A stretch of 64,000 nt of DNA from Streptomyces sp. Je 1-369 (GTDB lineage: Bacteria; Actinomycetota; Actinomycetes; Streptomycetales; Streptomycetaceae). Positions 31,783 to 41,625 of this stretch are shown in pieces (the first letter of the stretch is position 1; each line of letters opens with the position of its first letter). The position numbers and the translations under genes were made by a program. The stretch is from positions 1,703,448-1,767,447 of the forward strand of contig NZ_CP101750.1 of NCBI RefSeq assembly GCF_026810505.1, given 5' to 3'. The notes beneath the pieces are model-generated. The model made no database searches. It had not been told where the DNA came from and saw only the letters and a list, made by a program, of their open reading frames with translations.

Positions 31783-32643
31783 ATGACCGATATCGCACGC
31801 GTCGGAGTGGTGGGCTGTGGCCAGATGGGCGCCGGAATCGCAGAGGTCTGCGCCCGCTCCGGACTGGACGTGAAGGTCGCGGAGACCACCGGCGAAGCCC
31901 TGGAGATCGGCCGTACGCGGCTGTACAACTCCCTCTCCAAGGCGGCCGAGCGCGGCAAGATCTCCGAGGAGGAGCGCGACGCGACCCTGGCCCGCCTGAG
32001 CTTCACCACCGACCTCGGCGAGTTCTCCGACCGTGACCTGGTCATCGAGGCCGTCGTCGAGAACGAGCAGGTCAAGACCGAGATCTTCCAGGTGCTCGAC
32101 CAGGTGGTGACCCGGCAGGACGCGATCCTCGCCTCCAACACCTCCTCCATTCCGCTGGTGAAGCTGGCCGTCGCGACCTCGCGTCCCGACCAGGTCATCG
32201 GCATCCACTTCTTCAACCCGGCGCCGGTGCAGCAGCTCGTCGAGCTCATCCCCGCGCTCACCACGTCCGAGGGCACCATCAGCCGGGCGCAGGCCGTGGT
32301 CGAGAAGATCCTCGGCAAGCACGCGATCCGCGCCCAGGACCGCTCGGGCTTCGTGGTGAACGCCCTGCTCATCCCGTACCTGCTCTCCGCCATCCGGATG
32401 TTCGAGTCGGGCATCGCGAGCCGCGAGGACATCGACAACGGCATGGAGATGGGCTGCGCCCACCCGATGGGCCCGCTCAAGCTCTCCGACCTGATCGGCC
32501 TGGACACGGTCGCCTCGGTCGCCGACTCGATGTACACCGAGTACAAGGAGCCGCTGTACGCCGCTCCCCCGCTGCTGCAGCGGATGGTGGACGCGGGCCG
32601 CCTCGGCCGGAAGTCCGGCTCGGGTTTCTACACGTACGCCTGA
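31783..32643 (+). CDS. 3-hydroxybutyryl-CoA dehydrogenase
   Basis: A 286-residue NAD(P)-linked enzyme of fatty acid and polyhydroxybutyrate/crotonyl-CoA metabolism. The nucleotide-binding GCGQMG (11-16), the catalytic block NTSSIPLVKLA..IGIHFFNPAPV and the C-terminal signature DRSGFVVNALLIPYL are those of the HBDH family. ATG 31783 has GAGG about ten bases upstream; GTG 31771 with its own GAAAGG is equally possible and would add four residues. In actinomycetes the product can feed the ethylmalonyl-CoA pathway. A strong terminator follows. Confidence 0.93.
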   Translation: MTDIARVGVVGCGQMGAGIAEVCARSGLDVKVAETTGEALEIGRTRLYNSLSKAAERGKISEEERDATLARLSFTTDLGEFSDRDLVIEAVVENEQVKTEIFQVLDQVVTRQDAILASNTSSIPLVKLAVATSRPDQVIGIHFFNPAPVQQLVELIPALTTSEGTISRAQAVVEKILGKHAIRAQDRSGFVVNALLIPYLLSAIRMFESGIASREDIDNGMEMGCAHPMGPLKLSDLIGLDTVASVADSMYTEYKEPLYAAPPLLQRMVDAGRLGRKSGSGFYTYA

Positions 32644-32706
32644 CGCCCCGTACGCCATGCGGCGTAGGCGGGGATCACTCCCCGTACGAACACTCTCTGT
32701 ACCCAT

Positions 32707-32739
32707 CGGGCCCGGCACTCCGTTCGAGTGCCGGGCCCG
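32707..32739. terminator. Terminator after 3-hydroxybutyryl-CoA dehydrogenase
   Basis: A 14-bp stem: CGGGCCCGGCACTC (32707-32720) pairs with GAGTGCCGGGCCCG (32726-32739), loop CGTTC. It is about 65 bases after the stop codon. No U-tract. Confidence 0.85.
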
Positions 32740-32870
32740 CGGCGTTCACACAGGGTGTGCGCGGCGGGCCCGCATATGCCCCTCGCGCACTCTCCCGTCC
32801 TGCCCACCAGGCGGGTTGACTGCCTGTGCGGATGAAGGGGGGACGCGCCACTACAGAGAGGAGTGGACTC

Positions 32871-33128
32871 GTGACCATCGACGGCGAGAGTGCCGTGGTC
32901 CCGGAAGAACTCGCTGAGTTACGCCGAAGCCTGGAGGTGGGCCTGGCCCGCGTCGACGGACGGCTCGCGTTACTCAGTCAGCACGACGAACAGACCGCCA
33001 AGAACGTGGAGACCATGGAGGCCCGGGTCGCCGCGCTGGAGAACACACGCTGGCCGCTGCCCACGATCGTCGCTCTCGCGGCGGTCGCGGCAATCGCGGT
33101 GTCGGTCTGGCAGGCACTCGGCCATTAG
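32871..33128 (+). CDS. Small coiled-coil protein with C-terminal membrane anchor
   Basis: An 85-residue protein of unknown function. Residues about 10-60 form a predicted coiled coil (EELAELRRSLEVGLARVDGR, then KNVETMEARVAALE), and the last 25 residues are one hydrophobic helix (LPTIVALAAVAAIAVSVW). It would be an inner-membrane protein with its helical part in the cytosol. GTG 32871 is preceded by GAGAGGAG at a normal distance. The stop TAG is adjacent to the convergent NUDIX stop. No homologue recognised. Confidence 0.75.
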   Translation: MTIDGESAVVPEELAELRRSLEVGLARVDGRLALLSQHDEQTAKNVETMEARVAALENTRWPLPTIVALAAVAAIAVSVWQALGH

Positions 33129-33671
33129 CTAGCGCGCGTCCTGGCCGAGGCGCAGATGGTGCAGGAGGAGGAGCGCCGCGGCCATGTTGGCGGCCGGGAC
33201 CTCCCCACGGGACACCATGTCGGGAACCAGTTTGAGCGGGACCCACTCCCGGCGGTCCGACTCGAAGTCGTCCTCGGGATGACCGATGTACGTCCCTTCG
33301 TCGGACCAGTAGATGTGGTGCCTCGCGTCAGTGAGCCCGTTGGACGGCTCGACGCTCATGAGGTGCCGCAGCGGGCCCGGTCGCCACCCGGTCTCCTCCT
33401 CCATTTCGCGTGCCGCGGCGTACGCGATGTCCTCGCCGTCCTCGACGACGCCTGCCGCGAGTTCCCAGCCCCAGCTGTCGGTGATGAAGCGGTGCCGCCA
33501 CAGCAGGAGCACTTCGTTGGCGTCGTTGACGACGGTGGCCACGGCGACGGGCCGCAGCCGTATGAGGAAGTGGTCGAGATGCCGGCCGTCGGGCAGCTCG
33601 ACATCTGCGAGATTGACGGTGAACCACCGGTTTTCATACACAGTTTGTTCGCTCTGTTTCGTCCACTGCAC
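33129..33671 (-). CDS. NUDIX hydrolase
   Basis: A 180-residue nucleotide-sugar or ADP-ribose-type pyrophosphatase. The complete Nudix box is present: GVVEDGEDIAYAAAREMEEETGW (written here as G-x5-E-x7-R-E-M-x-E-E-x-G-W, around 80-102). It starts at GTG 33671, with AAGGTGG upstream. The preceding MQWTKQSEQ and the ETGW ending resemble ADP-ribose/NUDT5-like members; the substrate is not settled. It is the last gene of a minus-strand series, sharing no overlap with the regulator 120 bases upstream. Confidence 0.93.
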   Translation of the reverse strand: MQWTKQSEQTVYENRWFTVNLADVELPDGRHLDHFLIRLRPVAVATVVNDANEVLLLWRHRFITDSWGWELAAGVVEDGEDIAYAAAREMEEETGWRPGPLRHLMSVEPSNGLTDARHHIYWSDEGTYIGHPEDDFESDRREWVPLKLVPDMVSRGEVPAANMAAALLLLHHLRLGQDAR

Positions 33672-33792
33672 GGTTCTGCCACCTTCCGATCGGTAGATGG
33701 CAATATCGCAGCAGACAAAACTCATGAGCAGCGTGTGTGCACCCCTGAACGGCGTGTGCGCACGATGTCGGACCGGCGGCGCCCGGTGCGCG

Positions 33793-35142
33793 TCACAGGG
33801 GTACGCGCAGCGCGCCCGCGATGAGTTCGGCAGCCTCGGCCGTCCCGGCGCAGTCGCTGCGGACCAGGTGCTCGCGTACCGCGCGCAGCCGGTCACGCAG
33901 CCGCTGGGACTCCATTCCCCGGGCCTGTTCAGCCATTTCCACGGCCGTGACCACCGCCTCGTCGGTGTTGCCCTGGCGCAGTTCGATCTGGCTGAGCATG
34001 GCCAGGCGGTGCACCCGCCCGCGGTCGTGCGCCGGAGTGTCCACGGCCGCCGCGGCGTGCTCCCGGGCGCTGGCGAGATCACCCAGGCTGAGCAGCGCCT
34101 CCGCCACTTGCACGTTGACCAGGCCGGGCTGGACATAGCCCGTCTCGTCCGGCTCGCGACCACGCAGGATCCGATCGGCCGCCGCCTCGGCACGCCGGAT
34201 GCAGGACAGCGCGCTCCTGCCGTCGCCCAGGTGCGCGTACGCCTTGGCCTGCATCGCGTACAGGTCGGAGGCGAGGGCCGGGGTGAGGTCGCGCCCCGCG
34301 GCGCGCAGCGCGGCCTCCGCGAACGCCACCGCCTGGCGGTACTCGCGCATGAACAGCGACTGGTTGACGAGGAGCGCGATCACATACGCGCCGAGTCCGG
34401 TGTCGCCGCTCGCCTTGGAGAGGCGCAGCGCCTGGTGGAAGTAGCGCTGGGCGAGGCCGTGCGCGTCGGAGTCGTAGGCGCAGATTCCGGCGATGGCGAC
34501 CAACCCGCCCGTGGAGCGGTGCAGTTGGCGGCCCATCTCGTCGGTGTAGCTGCCGCGCAGCAGGGGCGCTGCCTCGGCGTTGAGGAAGCCGACGATGCGG
34601 GAGCGGGTCGCGATGCCGCCGGTCTTGCGGTACATCTGCTCGTAGTGGGCGCGGGCGGCGCGCATCATCTCGATGTCGGCCGTGCTCACCGGGTGCCGTC
34701 CACCGCGTGACACGTCGACGTCCTCGGGCGGGTTCTCCCACTCCCAGACCGGCATCACGGCGGGCGTGCCGGTGACGGCGGGCGCCCCGAGCAGGTGCGG
34801 GCGCTGCTGTTCGTCCGAACGCCACAGCGCGGTGGCCCGTTCCACGAAGCCGGAGAGGGTGGACGCGGCCGTCCCGGACCGGGCGGCGGGGACGCCGGGC
34901 AGCCCGAGTCCGATGTCGTCCAGGGTGACGGGGCGGTGCAGGCGGGCGGCGAGGACTTCGCAGATCAGGTCCGGCACCTGGCCGCGCGGCCGCTGGCCCT
35001 TCAACCAGCGTGAGACGGCCGTGTGTTCGTAGCGGAGCGCGAGTCCTCTGGCCCTTCCGGCCTGGTTCACGTGTGCGGCGAGTCCCGCGTGGGAGATGCC
35101 GGCTTCGTCGAGGATCGCGTCGAGCAGGGTGTTGGGCTGCAT
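33793..35142 (-). CDS. HTH/TPR-type regulator of the streptomycete NsdA-like group
   Basis: A 449-residue protein. The first 75 residues carry a helix-turn-helix that resembles the XRE type (LLDAILDEAGISHAGLAAHVNQ, then HTAVSRWLKGQRPRG). From about 150 onward, repeated helices (ALRAAGRDLTPALASDLYAMQA, YAHLGDGRSALSCIRRAEAA) look like TPRs. Streptomycete NsdA and relatives have this build and influence development and antibiotic production; membership is my inference. GGAGGG lies about five bases before the ATG. A perfect 17-bp palindrome and a second inverted repeat lie upstream and suggest autoregulation. Confidence 0.8.
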   Translation of the reverse strand: MQPNTLLDAILDEAGISHAGLAAHVNQAGRARGLALRYEHTAVSRWLKGQRPRGQVPDLICEVLAARLHRPVTLDDIGLGLPGVPAARSGTAASTLSGFVERATALWRSDEQQRPHLLGAPAVTGTPAVMPVWEWENPPEDVDVSRGGRHPVSTADIEMMRAARAHYEQMYRKTGGIATRSRIVGFLNAEAAPLLRGSYTDEMGRQLHRSTGGLVAIAGICAYDSDAHGLAQRYFHQALRLSKASGDTGLGAYVIALLVNQSLFMREYRQAVAFAEAALRAAGRDLTPALASDLYAMQAKAYAHLGDGRSALSCIRRAEAAADRILRGREPDETGYVQPGLVNVQVAEALLSLGDLASAREHAAAAVDTPAHDRGRVHRLAMLSQIELRQGNTDEAVVTAVEMAEQARGMESQRLRDRLRAVREHLVRSDCAGTAEAAELIAGALRVPL

Positions 35143-35188
35143 GGATGCCCTCCGGAGGCTCAGTGCTGTTCAGATTAATGGAGGCCCC

Positions 35189-35205
35189 TTCACACGGGGT
35201 GTGAA
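35189..35205. promoter_or_regulatory. 17-bp palindrome upstream of the HTH/TPR regulator
   Basis: TTCACAC-GGG-GTGTGAA, perfect arms of seven bases around GGG, 47-63 bases before the regulator ATG. GTGTG also recurs at 35227 and 35248, so further half sites may exist. Likely autoregulatory operator. Confidence 0.6.
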
Positions 35206-35259
35206 CGGAGTGCCCGAATCCGGGGGGTGTGCGCTCTGCCGCATGGGGTGTGGGATCGC

Positions 35260-35284
35260 TTGACTGAGATGCCTCATCAGTTAA
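35260..35284. promoter_or_regulatory. Inverted repeat between the PP2C and regulator genes
   Basis: TTGACTGA and TCAGTTAA (seven of eight bases complementary) flank a 9-base spacer. It lies 50 bases after the PP2C stop and 118 bases before the regulator start. It could be an operator, or a weak terminator stem. Confidence 0.45.
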
Positions 35285-35333
35285 GGAGGCCGGCCGGGCC
35301 GCCGGGCTCCCCCCTCTTACAGTGCGGCGGCCC

Positions 35334-36395
35334 TCATCGGCGCCGTTCGTCCCGCCGTCTGCCCGACAACTCCATGGCGGGGCGGGCGGCGCAGGCCGTC
35401 TCCCGCTGCTGCGGAGGGACTCTCGTGCGGTCGTTGCGCAGGACGAGCAGCGTCGCGTCGTCGGACGGCAACCTGCCGGTGTGGCGCAGGAGCTGGGCGT
35501 AGACCGTGCGGATGACGCCCTGCGGGGAGACCGGTGGGACGCGGGCCGCGTCGGCCAGCACGGCCCGCAGCGGGAAGAACGTCCCCGTGGCGTCACGCGC
35601 GTCCTCCATGCCGTCCGTGTGCAGGACGAGCGCCTCGCCGGGCAGCAGCCGTCCGCAGTCGAGCACCGGCAGGTCGGCGGGGAGCGGGAAGGCCCCGAGC
35701 GGCGGCAGCGGATCGCTGTCCGTCAGGGGCCGCGCGGTGCCGCTCAGCAGATGGGGCCAGGGGTGGCCGCAGTTGAGGGCGGAGATCCCGCCGTCCCCGT
35801 CGATCTCCAGGAGCAGGACGGTGACGAACTCCTCGGCCACCGGGGTCTCCGGCGGAGCGCCGCCGTACGCCGGGTGCTCGGCCCGCGCGCGTTCGCGCAG
35901 GTGCCGGTCCAGCGCCCGGTCCAGGCGGCGCAGCACACGGGGCAGTTCGGGCTCGTCGTGGGCGGCCTCGCGGAAGCTGCCGAGCACGGCGGCGACGGTC
36001 GAGATGGCGGCGAGACCGTGCCCCCGGACGTCACCCATCACGACACGCACTCCGTGGTCGGTGGCCGCCACCTCGTAGAGATCGCCCCCGACGGAGGCGC
36101 CGCGTGACGCGGAGAGCCGCCCGGCGGCGAGCGCGAGGCCTTCGACGCGGGGCGGCAGGGGCCGCAGGAGTACGTTCTGCGTGGCGCCCGCGACCTCGCG
36201 CAGCTGCCGCAACTCCCGCAGCAGCGCCCACCGGACGTGCAGTATCAGCCCGGCCCCGACGGTGAGGAAGACGGCGCTGCTGACGATCCGCGCCCCCAGG
36301 CTCTCCGCCTGGGCGAGCGGGCAGGCCAGTTTGTACGTGACGGCGAAGGCACCCCACACCGCGGGCAGGACCAGCGACCTCCCGAGACGGATCAT
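35334..36395 (-). CDS. Membrane-anchored PP2C/SpoIIE-type serine phosphatase
   Basis: A 353-residue phosphatase. Two hydrophobic segments at about 10-65 (LVLPAVWGAFAVTYKLAC and IVSSAVFLTVGAGLILHV) anchor it. The catalytic part shows the SpoIIE/PP2C metal motifs: GGDLYEV, VVMGDVRGHGLAA, and the terminal DDATLLVLRND. Such enzymes counter anti-sigma factor kinases of the RsbW type. Start ATG 36395; AGGAGG is about a dozen bases upstream. The C-terminus is Arg-rich. It is the first gene after the pheT terminator. Confidence 0.92.
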   Translation of the reverse strand: MIRLGRSLVLPAVWGAFAVTYKLACPLAQAESLGARIVSSAVFLTVGAGLILHVRWALLRELRQLREVAGATQNVLLRPLPPRVEGLALAAGRLSASRGASVGGDLYEVAATDHGVRVVMGDVRGHGLAAISTVAAVLGSFREAAHDEPELPRVLRRLDRALDRHLRERARAEHPAYGGAPPETPVAEEFVTVLLLEIDGDGGISALNCGHPWPHLLSGTARPLTDSDPLPPLGAFPLPADLPVLDCGRLLPGEALVLHTDGMEDARDATGTFFPLRAVLADAARVPPVSPQGVIRTVYAQLLRHTGRLPSDDATLLVLRNDRTRVPPQQRETACAARPAMELSGRRRDERRR

Positions 36396-36496
36396 GGCGG
36401 TGGCCCCCCTCCTGGGTTCAGCGCACAGGCCCACCCGTATGGCCGGACTGATTGTGTCGACCACATGGGCCGATCGGGCCAGAGTGCCGATTGAAG

Positions 36497-36542
36497 TCAC
36501 TCAAACGAGTGAGGGACTCATCCGTTGGTCCGGATGAGCCCC
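36497..36542. terminator. Twin hairpins after pheT
   Basis: Hairpin 1: GGGACTCATCCG pairs with CGGATGAG-CCCC (36513-36542, one mismatch). Hairpin 2: TCACTC-AAAC-GAGTGA (36497-36512). The first probably ends the pheST transcript on the minus strand. The second lies toward the PP2C promoter and could be an operator. Confidence 0.65.
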
Positions 36543-36585
36543 TCTTTGCGCCCCTTGTGCGCCTGTTATCGCCTACGGGCAGTCA

Positions 36586-39114
36586 CTACGCTCCGCGCAG
36601 CACCGCACCCGTCCGCTCGGCCGCGAGAGCGACAGCGGCGTCACGGGCCGCGGAGGCCTCGTCGACGGTCAGCGTGCGGTCGGCCGCGCGGAAGCGCAGC
36701 GCGTACGCCAGGGACTTCTTGCCCTCGCCGATCTGCTCGCCCTCGAAGACGTCGAACAGCCGGATGGACTCCAGGAGTTCACCCGCGCCGCCCCGGAGGT
36801 AGTACTCGACCACGGCGGCCGGCACCTCCTTGTCGACGACCAGCGCGACGTCCTGCGTGGCCACGGGGAACGTGGAGATCCGCGGCGCCCGCAGCACCCC
36901 TTCGCGGGCCTGCTCCAGGCGGTCGAGGTCGAGCTCCATCGCGCAGGCGCGCGCGGGCACACCGAACGCCTTGATGACGCGCGGGTGCAGCTCACCGGCG
37001 TGGCCGACGGAGACGATGTCCCCGGCGACGACGGCCTTCAGCTCGGCGCAGCGGCCCGGGTGCCACGGGCCGTACTGCCCCTGGTCGACGATGAGCTCGA
37101 CACCGGCCTCGCGGGCGATGGTCCGCGCCGCCTCGACGGCGTCGGCCCAGTCGGCCGGGCGGCCCTTGCCCCACCAGCCGGCCTGCTCGCGGGCGCCCGC
37201 GAGGACGACGGCGGCGTGCCGGGGCTGGACGGGCAGCGCCGCGGTGAGGGACGCGATCTCCTCGTCGGTGGGACGCCGGTCGACGGGCAGACGCCCGGCG
37301 ACCTTCAGCTCGTCCTGCGGGTGGAAGACCAGACCCGTCTCGAAGAGCGCCAGGTCGTGCGAGCCGCGGCCGTCGTTGCGGCGCAGCGCGGAGAGCAGGC
37401 CCGGCAGCAGCGTCGTGCGGAGCGCGGGCTCCTCGTCGGAGAGCGGGTTGACGAGCTTGACCACGCGGCGGTTCGGGTCGTCCGCGTCCAGGCCCAGCTG
37501 GTCGAAGACGCCCTCGCCGAGGAAGGGGTAGCTCAGCGACTCCACGTAGCCCGCACCGGCCAGCGCGCGGCCGACGCGGCGGTGCAGCCGCTGCCGCTCG
37601 CTCAGGCCGCGGCCCGCGGGGGGCTTCGGCAGGGTCGAGGGCAGGTTCTCGTACCCCTCGAGGCGGATGACCTCTTCGGCGAGGTCGTTCGGCTCGGCGA
37701 GGTCGGGGCGCCACGACGGGACGGTGACCGTCAGGTCGTCCTGGCCGTAGACGTCGCAGCCGACCTGCTGAAGGCGGCGTACGACGGTCTCGCGGCCGTA
37801 GGCCACACCGGCGACGCTGTCCGGGTGGTCGGCGGGCATCGTGATCGTGCGCGGCGCGGTCGGCGCGATGACCTCGGTGACACCGGCCTCCGCGCTGCCG
37901 CCCGCGAGGAGCACGAGCAGGTCGACGGTGCGCTGTGCGGCGGCGGCCGCGGCCTGCGGGTCGACGCCGCGCTCGAAGCGCTTGGACGCCTCGGAGGCCA
38001 GCTTGTGGCGGCGCGCGGTGCGGGCGATGGAGATCGCGTCGAAGTGCGCGGCCTCGACGACCACCTCGGTGGTGCCGCGGACCTGCCCGGTCTCGGGGTC
38101 GGTCTCCGAGTCCGCGATCTCGGTGTTCGCGCCGCCCATGACGCCCGCGAGGCCGATCGGGCCGCGGTCGTCGGTGATGACCAGGTCACCGGCGTCCAGG
38201 ACGCGCTTGGTGCCGTCGAGGGTGGTGAACTTCTCGCCCTGCTCGGCCCGGCGCACGCCGATCGTGCCCTGGACGCGGGAACGGTCGTACGCGTGCAGGG
38301 GCTGGCCGAGCTCCATCATCACGTAGTTGGTGATGTCGACGGCGAGCGAGATCGGGCGCATGCCGACCTTCTGCAGACGGCGCCGCAGCCAGATCGGGGA
38401 GCGCGCCTCGGGCTGCAGGCCCGTGACGGTGCGCGCGGTGAAGCGGTCGCAGCCGAGCGGGTCGGCGATCTTGACCGGGTAGCCGAAGGAGTTCGGCGCG
38501 GGCACGTCGAGGAGCGCCGGGTCACGCAGCGGCAGGCCGTACGCGATGGCGGTCTCGCGGGCGACGCCGCGCATCGACAGGGCATAGCCGCGGTCGGGCG
38601 TGACGGCGATGTCCAGGACCTCGTCGACGAGCTCGAGGAGCTCGATGGCGTCGGTGCCCGCCTCGTGCTCGGGCGGCAGGACGATGATGCCGCCGCTGCC
38701 GTCGTCGCCCATGCCCAGCTCGTCGCCGGAGCAGATCATGCCGTGCGACGTCTTGCCGTACGTCTTGCGGGCGGCGATGGCGAAGTCGCCGGGCAGGACG
38801 GCGCCGGGCAGGACCACGACGACCTTGTCGCCGACGGCGAAGTTACGGGCGCCGCAGACGATCTCCTGCGGCTCGCCGGTGCCGTTGGCGGTACCGACGT
38901 CGACGGTGCAGAAGCGGATGGGCTTCTTGAAGCCCTCCAGCTCCTCGATGGTGAGGACCTTGCCCACGACGAGCGGGCCCTTGAGGCCCGCGCCGAGCTG
39001 CTCGACGGTCTCGACCTCGAGGCCGACCTCGATCAGCTTGGCCTGCACGTCACGGCCGGTCTCGGTGGCGGGGAGGTCGACGTACTCCCGCAGCCAGGAA
39101 AGCGGGACCCGCAT
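36586..39114 (-). CDS. pheT: Phenylalanyl-tRNA synthetase beta subunit
   Basis: Large chain (842 residues) of the (alpha-beta)2 enzyme that charges tRNA-Phe. The N-terminal part carries the EMAP/OB tRNA-binding domain ([13 protein letters not shown]), followed by the B3/B4 editing region, the B5 DNA-binding-like domain and the C-terminal ferredoxin-like anticodon domain ([20 protein letters not shown]). Its ATG shares one base with the pheS stop (TGATG), so the two are coupled. Length and domains are normal. Confidence 0.98.
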   Translation of the reverse strand: MRVPLSWLREYVDLPATETGRDVQAKLIEVGLEVETVEQLGAGLKGPLVVGKVLTIEELEGFKKPIRFCTVDVGTANGTGEPQEIVCGARNFAVGDKVVVVLPGAVLPGDFAIAARKTYGKTSHGMICSGDELGMGDDGSGGIIVLPPEHEAGTDAIELLELVDEVLDIAVTPDRGYALSMRGVARETAIAYGLPLRDPALLDVPAPNSFGYPVKIADPLGCDRFTARTVTGLQPEARSPIWLRRRLQKVGMRPISLAVDITNYVMMELGQPLHAYDRSRVQGTIGVRRAEQGEKFTTLDGTKRVLDAGDLVITDDRGPIGLAGVMGGANTEIADSETDPETGQVRGTTEVVVEAAHFDAISIARTARRHKLASEASKRFERGVDPQAAAAAAQRTVDLLVLLAGGSAEAGVTEVIAPTAPRTITMPADHPDSVAGVAYGRETVVRRLQQVGCDVYGQDDLTVTVPSWRPDLAEPNDLAEEVIRLEGYENLPSTLPKPPAGRGLSERQRLHRRVGRALAGAGYVESLSYPFLGEGVFDQLGLDADDPNRRVVKLVNPLSDEEPALRTTLLPGLLSALRRNDGRGSHDLALFETGLVFHPQDELKVAGRLPVDRRPTDEEIASLTAALPVQPRHAAVVLAGAREQAGWWGKGRPADWADAVEAARTIAREAGVELIVDQGQYGPWHPGRCAELKAVVAGDIVSVGHAGELHPRVIKAFGVPARACAMELDLDRLEQAREGVLRAPRISTFPVATQDVALVVDKEVPAAVVEYYLRGGAGELLESIRLFDVFEGEQIGEGKKSLAYALRFRAADRTLTVDEASAARDAAVALAAERTGAVLRGA

Positions 39115-40244
39115 CAGATCTCCATCCCGAACGGCCGGGTGAACCGGATGTCACCCTCGACCATGTCTCGCATGTCTTCGACGTTGTGGCGGAACATCAG
39201 CATCCGCTCGATGCCGAACCCGAAGGCGAATCCGCTGTACTTCTTGGGGTCGACGCCACAGGCGGTGAGCACCTTGGGGTTGACCATGCCGCAGCCGCCG
39301 AGCTCGATCCAGCCCTCGCTGCCGCAGGTGCGGCAGGCGCGGTCGGGGTTGCCGACGGACTCGCCGCGGCACACGTAGCAGACCATGTCCATCTCGGCGG
39401 ACGGCTCGGTGAACGGGAAGTAGTTCGGCCGCAGCCGGGTCTTCATGTCCGGGCCGAAGAGCGCCTGGACCATGTGGTCGAGGGTGCCCTTGAGGTCGGC
39501 CATGGTGAGGCCCTCGTCGACGGCGAGCAGCTCGATCTGGTGGAAGACCGGGGTGTGCGTGGCGTCGAGCTCGTCCGTGCGGTACACGCGGCCGGGGCAG
39601 ACGATGTAGACCGGCGGCTCGCGGCGCTCGAGGAGCGCGCGGGCCTGTACGGGCGAGGTGTGCGTACGCAGCACGACACCCGATTCGTCGCCCTCGGTCC
39701 CGTTCGGACCCTGGACGAAGAAGGTGTCCTGCATCTGCCGGGCCGGGTGGTCGGGCGTGAAGTTCAGGGCGTCGAAGTTGAACCACTCCGCCTCGACCTC
39801 GGGGCCCTCGGCGACCTCGTAGCCCATCGAGACGAAGACGTCGGCGACGCGCTCCATCATCGTGGTCAGCGGGTGCCGGGCGCCGGCGGGCGTCCTGTCG
39901 TACGGCAGCGTGACGTCCACCGCCTCCTCGACCAGGACGCGGGCGTCGCGCTCGGCCTCGAGCTCGGCCTGGCGGGCGGCCAGGGCCTTGCTCACGGCGC
40001 CGCGCGCCATGCCGACGCGCTTGCCCGCCTCGGCCTTGGCCTGCGGGGGCAGCGCGCCGATCTCGCGGTTGGCGAGCGCCAGCGGCGACGTGCCGCCGGT
40101 GTGCGCGACCTTGGCCTCCTGGAGCGCGTCGAGGGAGTCCGCGGCGGCGAGGGCGGCGAGCGCCTCGTCCCGCATCCGCTCGATCTCTTCAGGTTTCAGT
40201 GCCTCGACCTCAACAGGGTCGTACGACTTGTTCGGTGCCGACAT
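39114..40244 (-). CDS. pheS: Phenylalanyl-tRNA synthetase alpha subunit
   Basis: The 376-residue catalytic chain. Class II motif regions are visible: VFHQIE, the motif 2 block, and motif 3 near [15 protein letters not shown] 40244 ([16 protein letters not shown]) is preferred to an upstream in-frame codon at 40334 since GGGAAG precedes it. Upstream on the minus strand, TAGACT (40341-40346) may be the -10, giving a leader of about 90 bases. The leader has a TGTCCC..GGGACA hairpin, but no T-box specifier or Phe-codon leader peptide was found. Confidence 0.98.
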   Translation of the reverse strand: MSAPNKSYDPVEVEALKPEEIERMRDEALAALAAADSLDALQEAKVAHTGGTSPLALANREIGALPPQAKAEAGKRVGMARGAVSKALAARQAELEAERDARVLVEEAVDVTLPYDRTPAGARHPLTTMMERVADVFVSMGYEVAEGPEVEAEWFNFDALNFTPDHPARQMQDTFFVQGPNGTEGDESGVVLRTHTSPVQARALLERREPPVYIVCPGRVYRTDELDATHTPVFHQIELLAVDEGLTMADLKGTLDHMVQALFGPDMKTRLRPNYFPFTEPSAEMDMVCYVCRGESVGNPDRACRTCGSEGWIELGGCGMVNPKVLTACGVDPKKYSGFAFGFGIERMLMFRHNVEDMRDMVEGDIRFTRPFGMEI

Positions 40245-40402
40245 CTCTTCCCGTGCTTCCGGTTGGCTGGCGGATGGGTCCCCGTCAACGACTCGGAGAC
40301 AAGCTGTCCCAGGTGTGGGGACACAAAGTGCCAACGACCGAGTCTAACGGGGGTGCGGTGAACGAATGAGCCCGCGGGCTGCGCAGGGCGTCCTCTACAG
40401 GG

Positions 40403-41545
40403 TCACTGGAGATACGCCGGGGCCCCCACGGGCAACGTAAATCGGAATCGGGCGCCGCCGCCGGGTGCGCGGCCGACGGTGATCGTCCCGCCGTGCACTT
40501 CCACGATGCCCTTCACGATGTACAACCCCAGTCCCGTCCCGCCGCGCTTGCTGCCCCGCCAGAAGCGGGTGAAGACGCGGCCCATCGACTCCTCCGGAAT
40601 GCCGGGACCTTCGTCGCTCACGGTCACGGCGGTCTCGGCGCCGCCCCGCTCGCGCGCGGACGAGGAGGGCGCCACCTCGATGGTGACGGTTCCCTCGCCG
40701 TGCCGCACGGCATTTTCCAGCAGGTTGCTGAGCACCTGGTCGACCTTGTCGGGGTCCGCCCAGCAGTCGGGCAGCGGCCGCTGGACCCGGACGAGGAAGC
40801 GGTCCGCGTCCTGCCCTGCGGCGACGTGCGCCTGGATGTGGCGGCCGACGGCGGCACCTATGTCGACGGGCTGGCGGCGCAGCTCAAGGCGTCCGGAGTC
40901 GATGCGGGAGATGTCGAGGAGTTCGGCGATCAGCCGGGTGACGCGGTTCGCGTCGGCGTCGACGGTCTCCAGCATCAGTTTCTTCTGGTCGTCGGTGAAC
41001 CGCTCCCACTTGGCGAGCAGCGTCGCGGTGAAGCCCTTGACGGAGGTGAGCGGCGAGCGGAGCTCGTGGGCGACCGTGGCGATCAGCTCGGCGTGGCTGC
41101 GCTCGGTGCGGCGGCGGGCCTCGGTGTCGCGGAGGGAGACGACGACGCGGCGGACGGGGCCGGTGCGGGTGGTGCGGACGTAGCGCGCGGAGACGAGGAC
41201 TTCGCGGCCGCCGGGCAGGAGGAGGTTGCACTCTGGCTGGCCGACGCGGATGGCGAGGCCGCCGTAGGGATCGGTCAGCTGCCACCAGCGGCGGCCTTCC
41301 AGGTCCTCTAACGGGAGCGCGTGCTCCAGGGGCGTTCCGAGGGCGTCGGCCGCCGGCAGGGCGGTGATCCGCGCCGCCGCCGCGTTGAAGCAGATGATGT
41401 GGCCCGTCTCGTCCGCGACGACGAGCCCGTCGGGCAGCTCGTCGGGGTCGAGTCCGAGGCCGCCGAGGTCACCGGGACCACCGTGGTCCGCGCGAGCACG
41501 GACGAGGTCCTGTACCCCCGGTGCTCTGCTCGTGCCCACACTCAT
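40403..41545 (-). CDS. Soluble PAS-domain sensor histidine kinase
   Basis: A 380-residue cytosolic kinase. A PAS domain runs from about 35 to 145 (LPDGLVVADETGHIICFNAA), then the HisKA dimerisation domain with the phosphoacceptor in TVAHELRSPLTSVKG, then the ATPase domain (N-box LLENAVRHG, G boxes DEGPGIPEE and GGTGLGLYIVKGIV). No membrane segment is present, so the signal is internal. No response regulator gene is adjacent, so it is an orphan. ATG 41545 is preceded by GGGGTACGGGG. It lies between pheS and a methyltransferase, about 80 bases from each. Confidence 0.95.
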   Translation of the reverse strand: MSVGTSRAPGVQDLVRARADHGGPGDLGGLGLDPDELPDGLVVADETGHIICFNAAAARITALPAADALGTPLEHALPLEDLEGRRWWQLTDPYGGLAIRVGQPECNLLLPGGREVLVSARYVRTTRTGPVRRVVVSLRDTEARRRTERSHAELIATVAHELRSPLTSVKGFTATLLAKWERFTDDQKKLMLETVDADANRVTRLIAELLDISRIDSGRLELRRQPVDIGAAVGRHIQAHVAAGQDADRFLVRVQRPLPDCWADPDKVDQVLSNLLENAVRHGEGTVTIEVAPSSSARERGGAETAVTVSDEGPGIPEESMGRVFTRFWRGSKRGGTGLGLYIVKGIVEVHGGTITVGRAPGGGARFRFTLPVGAPAYLQ

Positions 41546-41625
41546 TCCCCGTACCCCACCTCTCGGACCTGTCGGGGCCCCCGAGCCCGTCACACTACTA
41601 GCTCGATGTGACGGAGCGGACCCCC

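Noticed and set aside
40245..40402. A T-box or Phe leader peptide upstream of pheS
   Set aside because: No specifier loop, no UGGN antiterminator bulge and no Phe-rich small frame was found.
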